From positions 1 through 8,919 of the forward strand of contig JAOZSC010000077.1 in assembly GCA_029939875.1 (NCBI GenBank): 8,919 nt of DNA, written 5' to 3'. The translations under genes and the position numbers were made by a program. The notes under the pieces were generated by a model. That model made no database searches and was not told the DNA's origin. It saw only the letters and a program-made list of their open reading frames with translations. Shown one piece after another: positions 6,836 through 8,919 of this stretch. Within the stretch, counting starts at the first letter, position 1. Each line of letters opens with the position of its first letter. Source of the stretch: Desulfobacterales bacterium (GTDB taxonomy: Bacteria > Desulfobacterota > Desulfobacteria > Desulfobacterales > JAFDCJ01).

Positions 6836-7267
6836 TTAGAGCTTGAAATACCGGGCCGCCAGCCAGGCACCGAGTTCACTGCAGGCCGTGCCGATGACAG
6901 TGAAAAATATTATCTCCCGGGGACCAAACAGATTGGCTTCCAGGCTGTAAATGCAAAGGGCGATCAAGGCGGCGGTGGTGACCAGAGCGTTGGCCAAACC
7001 GGCGGCCAGTGCGACAATCTGCCGGTGCGCAAGGGCATCGCGGGTTTTATCCACCAGGCAATAGCCAGTCATGGCGCTGTTAAAGCCTATCAACCAGGGG
7101 ATAAAATGAATCACTTTAAATACCGGCAAAAGGGTTGTCAGAAATATTGTTACCAGCAGGGTTCCCCCCACACCGGTTAAAACTGCAGCAGTTGTTTGAC
7201 GCAGCAGGTAAAATTTCTGATTTTCAAACAGGTCCCAGTTCATCAGTAAGGCAAATGCCGCTCTCAT
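6836..7267 (-). CDS. Small four-helix membrane protein, first gene of the TauE operon
   Basis: 143 aa, family not recognised. After a polar N-terminus (NWDLFENQKFYLLRQ) there are four predicted membrane segments at about 28-50, 53-73, 84-106 and 113-136. A short charged loop (DKTRDALAHRQ) separates the second and third. Glycine and small residues are frequent in the helices (AGLANALVTTAALIAL; TACSELGAWLAARY), suggesting tight packing or oligomers. The ATG at 7267 has GGAG (7276-7279) 8 bases upstream. The next in-frame Met (residue 9, at 7243) has no such site. It lies about 60 bases upstream of the TauE/SafE gene, with no terminator between, so the two should share the sigma-54 promoter at 7400-7414. 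I infer a partner or regulator of the permease; nothing in the sequence proves it. Confidence 0.86.
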   Translation of the reverse strand: MRAAFALLMNWDLFENQKFYLLRQTTAAVLTGVGGTLLVTIFLTTLLPVFKVIHFIPWLIGFNSAMTGYCLVDKTRDALAHRQIVALAAGLANALVTTAALIALCIYSLEANLFGPREIIFFTVIGTACSELGAWLAARYFKL

Positions 7268-7378
7268 GATTTTTTCTCCGTAAACTTTAATATTTCAGGT
7301 GCATGCGAGTCCGTGTCCTGAAAATACAACAAAAATGCGGTCGCAGCCCGGCATCATAGCCAGCCGGCTCCACGCGGC

Positions 7379-7412
7379 GCACATTGCCCTCCAGCAGAAG
7401 CAAGCAATGTGC
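7379..7412. promoter_or_regulatory. Inverted repeat overlapping the TauE-operon promoter
   Basis: Perfect 9-bp arms GCACATTGC (7379-7387) and GCAATGTGC (7404-7412) with a 16-base gap. The right arm contains part of the -24 element and the spacer of the sigma-54 promoter. The left arm falls just past the predicted start of transcription near 7388. A dimeric repressor bound here would block RNA polymerase. It may instead be coincidental; no matching site was found elsewhere in the window. Confidence 0.45.
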
Positions 7413-7414
7413 CA
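7400..7414 (-). promoter_or_regulatory. Sigma-54 (-24/-12) promoter of the TauE operon
   Basis: The minus strand reads TGGCAC-ATTGC-TTGC followed by T, matching the RpoN core TGGCAC-N5-TTGC(A/T) at every scored position and with the required 10 bases between GG and GC. Transcription is predicted near 7388, about 120 nt before the ATG of the 143-aa protein at 7267. It is the best promoter in the window. It implies an enhancer-binding activator, and candidate enhancers lie upstream at 7559-7576 and 7645-7662. Confidence 0.82.
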
Positions 7415-7558
7415 TGTATTATTGCGATCCAGCATCCAGTGGCCACAGCGACCCGTCGGTAGGTGTTTTTGCTTTAAAATTAATGGGATAAGGCCGGATC
7501 AACGCCCTTGCCGCCGTGTCGCGAAGGGTGCCGGCAGTCCCCGGAGCGCTTCACAGGC

Positions 7559-7576
7559 TGCACAAAAAAAAATGCA
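7559..7576. promoter_or_regulatory. Candidate enhancer site 1 (TGCA-N10-TGCA)
   Basis: TGCA half-sites at 7559-7562 and 7573-7576 flank one C and nine A bases. The centre is about 155 bp upstream of the -24 GG of the minus promoter, within the normal range for sigma-54 activators. It matches site 2 (7645-7662) at 14 of 18 positions, including all half-site bases. A two-fold-symmetric site of this size suits a Fis-type helix-turn-helix dimer. Confidence 0.55.
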
Positions 7577-7644
7577 CTGCCGGCTTATTATCCGGATTGC
7601 ATGTAATTTCAAGAGGATCCGTTTGTGCAGCAAAAAACGGCCAC

Positions 7645-7662
7645 TGCAATAAAAATATTGCA
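7645..7662. promoter_or_regulatory. Candidate enhancer site 2 (TGCA-N10-TGCA)
   Basis: TGCAATA-AAAA-TATTGCA is a perfect inverted repeat with 7-bp arms, in the same 18-bp frame as site 1. The two sites are 86 bp apart centre to centre, close to eight helical turns, so a bound pair would lie on about the same face of DNA. The centre lies about 147 bp upstream of the -24 GG of the plus-strand promoter candidate (7799-7814) and about 241 bp from the minus promoter. Confidence 0.6.
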
Positions 7663-7798
7663 TGCTTGTTGTCAGAGGAGTGTTTTCCCGGGGCCGGGTA
7701 AATGGGTTCGATAGTGCGAATTTGCTTATCTACCTGAAAATATATCTAATTATTCGGGAGGCGATTTGAATGTCCAGATGTCTATTTCATCTTTCCGG

Positions 7799-7814
7799 TG
7801 GTATGATTATTGCT
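7799..7814 (+). promoter_or_regulatory. Candidate sigma-54 promoter for the molybdoenzyme gene
   Basis: The sequence TGGTAT-GATTA-TTGC-T has a perfect -12 element (TTGCT), correct GG-N10-GC spacing and a -24 element matching TGGCAC at 4 of 6. Transcription would begin near 7825, about 110 nt before the ATG at 7937. It is weaker than the minus-strand promoter. Its support comes partly from position, as it mirrors that promoter around the paired TGCA sites. Confidence 0.45.
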
Positions 7815-7847
7815 ATTCAGGATGGTCTGTGTAGACAGCATTGCCAG

Positions 7848-7875
7848 GGCGGCGGTTGTTGCCGTGGCCGCCGCC
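7848..7875 (+). promoter_or_regulatory. GC-rich leader hairpin upstream of the molybdoenzyme gene
   Basis: GGCGGCGG (7848-7855) and CCGCCGCC (7868-7875) form a perfect 8-bp stem with a 12-base loop that could add G-T pairs. Only a short ATTTT follows, five bases later, so it is at best a weak terminator. If transcription starts near 7825 the hairpin is in the 5' leader, about 60 nt before the ATG at 7937. Confidence 0.4.
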
Positions 7876-7904
7876 GGCGATTTTGCAATATTTGCGTATA
7901 ATTT

Positions 7905-7917
7905 TGGTAAATTACCA
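7905..7917. promoter_or_regulatory. Palindrome TGGTAA-A-TTACCA just upstream of the molybdoenzyme start
   Basis: Perfect 6-bp arms about one central base. It starts 2 bases after the TATAAT box (7897-7902) and ends 9 bases before the Shine-Dalgarno GGAGG (7927-7931). If the TATAAT box is used, the palindrome covers the start of transcription, a typical repressor operator position. The TATAAT box itself has no -35 at normal spacing. Confidence 0.35.
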
Positions 7918-7936
7918 TATTTTTCTGGAGGATATC

Positions 7937-8919
7937 ATGGAAAAAGAAGTCTACAGTCTGTGTTTTATGTGTTCGGTCAGGTGCCCGATACGGGTCCTGG
8001 TAAAAGACGGTCAGGTCAAATGGATCGAAGGCAATCCCCAGGTGGCTGGGATGGAGGGCAGCCTGTGCCCGCGTGGATCTGCTGGAATTTCGCTGCTTTA
8101 CGACGACCAGCGGGTGAAGTCACCCATGATCAGGGTGGGGGAGCGCGGTTCGGGCCACTGGCGCAAGGCCAGCTGGGACGAGGCCCTGGATTATGTCGGT
8201 GACAAATTGAAATCTATTATCGAAAAACACGGGGGCCACAGCGTCGTCATTGGAGAACGCACCCAGCTGGCCACCCATGTCAGCAAGACCTTTTTAAAAG
8301 CGCTTAAATCTCCAAATCATTTTACCCATGACGCCCTGTGCAAGGGATCGGTCAACACGGCTTGCCGCTCCCTGTTCGGGTACACCGATGCCCAGATGAG
8401 CATGGATTACAAGAACACCAAGCATATCGTCATGTATGGGCGCAACCTGTTTGAAGCGCTGGAGGTCAAACCGGTCAACAATTTGATGGTTGCTTTGGAA
8501 AAAGGGGCCAAGTTGACTTATATCGATCCTAGGGTGACCATCACCGCCACCAAGGCGAATCGCTACTGGATGATCCGGCCGGGAACGGACCTGGCGCTCA
8601 ATTATGCGCTGATCCATGTGATTCTCAAAGAACGGCTGTACGATGCAGCTTATGTGGACCGCTGGGTGCAGGGATTGCCCGGGCTGCAGGATTTTATCCA
8701 TCCCTACACCCCCGAATGGGCCGAACTGGAAACAGGAATTGCCGCCAACGCGATTGTGGACCTGGCCCGGGAGCTCAGCCAGGACAAACCCTCGGTGATT
8801 TTTCATTTCGGCTACCGTGGGGCCAACCATCCCAACGAAATTTATATGCGCCGTTCTATTATGATTCTAAACTCCCTGATGGGCAGTATGGAAGCCAAAG
8901 GCGGGTTCTTTTTCAAAAA
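7937..8919 (+). CDS. Molybdopterin oxidoreductase, thiosulfate/polysulfide-reductase-like catalytic subunit (N-terminal 327 codons, cut by window edge)
   Basis: The reading frame is open from the ATG at 7937 to the right edge. GGAGG (7927-7931) lies 5 bases upstream of the start. Residues 9-44 hold the [4Fe-4S] motif of the DMSO reductase superfamily: C9-x2-C12-x3-C16-x27-C44, followed by PRG. Then comes the typical W(D/K)EAL segment (SWDEALDYV, about 79-87) and the molybdopterin fold with NxxxALExxPVNN-like and YIDPRxTxTAxKA motifs. C135 in HDALCKGS is the candidate molybdenum ligand. The layout is closest to PhsA/PsrA-type thiosulfate, polysulfide or tetrathionate reductases; the exact substrate cannot be read from this part. 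No Tat signal precedes the cluster motif, so the enzyme appears cytoplasmic, unlike typical PhsA/PsrA. Electron-transfer Fe-S and membrane subunits would be expected beyond the right edge. It is divergent from the TauE operon and may share its regulator. Confidence 0.9.
   Translation, partial: MEKEVYSLCFMCSVRCPIRVLVKDGQVKWIEGNPQVAGMEGSLCPRGSAGISLLYDDQRVKSPMIRVGERGSGHWRKASWDEALDYVGDKLKSIIEKHGGHSVVIGERTQLATHVSKTFLKALKSPNHFTHDALCKGSVNTACRSLFGYTDAQMSMDYKNTKHIVMYGRNLFEALEVKPVNNLMVALEKGAKLTYIDPRVTITATKANRYWMIRPGTDLALNYALIHVILKERLYDAAYVDRWVQGLPGLQDFIHPYTPEWAELETGIAANAIVDLARELSQDKPSVIFHFGYRGANHPNEIYMRRSIMILNSLMGSMEAKGGFFFK

Larger units (their letters stand above)
7268..7936. other. 669-bp divergent intergenic regulatory region
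   Basis: The region separates the minus-strand TauE operon from the plus-strand molybdoenzyme gene. It contains a strong minus-strand sigma-54 promoter (7400-7414), a weaker plus-strand sigma-54 candidate (7799-7814), two TGCA-N10-TGCA sites (7559-7576 and 7645-7662), an inverted repeat over the minus promoter (7379-7412), a GC-rich hairpin (7848-7875), a TATAAT box (7897-7902) and a palindrome (7905-7917). TGCA occurs six times within 7559-7662 against well under one expected by chance. A 43-codon Cys-rich reading frame (7770-7901) is possible but doubtful. Apart from these, 7420-7550 shows nothing I can interpret. Confidence 0.75.

Noticed and set aside
7300..7384. 29-codon frame in the leader of the TauE operon (minus strand, start at 7384)
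   Set aside because: Its SD-like sequence is only 2 bases from the ATG and lies upstream of the predicted transcription start near 7388, so it would have no usable ribosome binding site.
7810..8202. 130-codon open frame on the plus strand
   Set aside because: It overlaps the start of the molybdoenzyme in another frame. The molybdoenzyme frame has the iron-sulfur motif and the better ribosome binding site.
8294..8830. 178-codon open frame on the minus strand
   Set aside because: It is antisense to the molybdoenzyme coding region and has no domain or start signal.

Overview
The window looks like a piece of a Desulfobacterota (sulfate-reducer-like) chromosome. This is inferred from moderate GC, a sigma-54 two-component system, a TauE/SafE exporter with a long extracytoplasmic domain, and a thiosulfate/polysulfide-reductase-type molybdoenzyme. 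No rRNA, tRNA, CRISPR array or transposase was seen. Seven genes run on the minus strand and one, cut by the right edge, runs on the plus strand.

From left to right: (1) the first 47 codons of a secreted protein of unknown function (minus, cut at base 1), with a good sigma-54 promoter at 243-257. (2) A two-component operon (minus, 3957 to 423): a 159-aa exported/membrane protein, a PAS sensor histidine kinase translationally coupled to it by an ATGA overlap, and an NtrC-type sigma-54 response regulator. A 108-bp repeat element with terminal inverted repeats lies between kinase and regulator and abuts the kinase stop codon. (3) A 376-bp spacer. (4) A 197-aa membrane protein with DUF106/EMC3-like (Oxa1 superfamily) topology. 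(5) A strong intrinsic terminator ending a two-gene operon: a 143-aa four-helix membrane protein followed by a 568-aa TauE/SafE permease with about 235 extracytoplasmic residues at its N-terminus. (6) A 669-bp divergent intergenic region. (7) On the plus strand, the first 327 codons of a molybdopterin oxidoreductase with an N-terminal [4Fe-4S] motif and no Tat signal peptide.

The most notable part is the divergent region 7268-7936. It has a near-consensus sigma-54 promoter facing the TauE operon and a weaker one facing the molybdoenzyme. Between them lie two 18-bp sites of identical architecture (TGCA-N10-TGCA, A-rich spacer), placed almost symmetrically about 150 bp upstream of each promoter. 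This is the geometry expected of enhancer sites for an NtrC-type activator, and such an activator with its kinase is encoded about 4 kb away. The working model, which is inference, is a membrane-sensed two-component circuit that switches on a sulfur-oxyanion redox enzyme and an anion exporter together.
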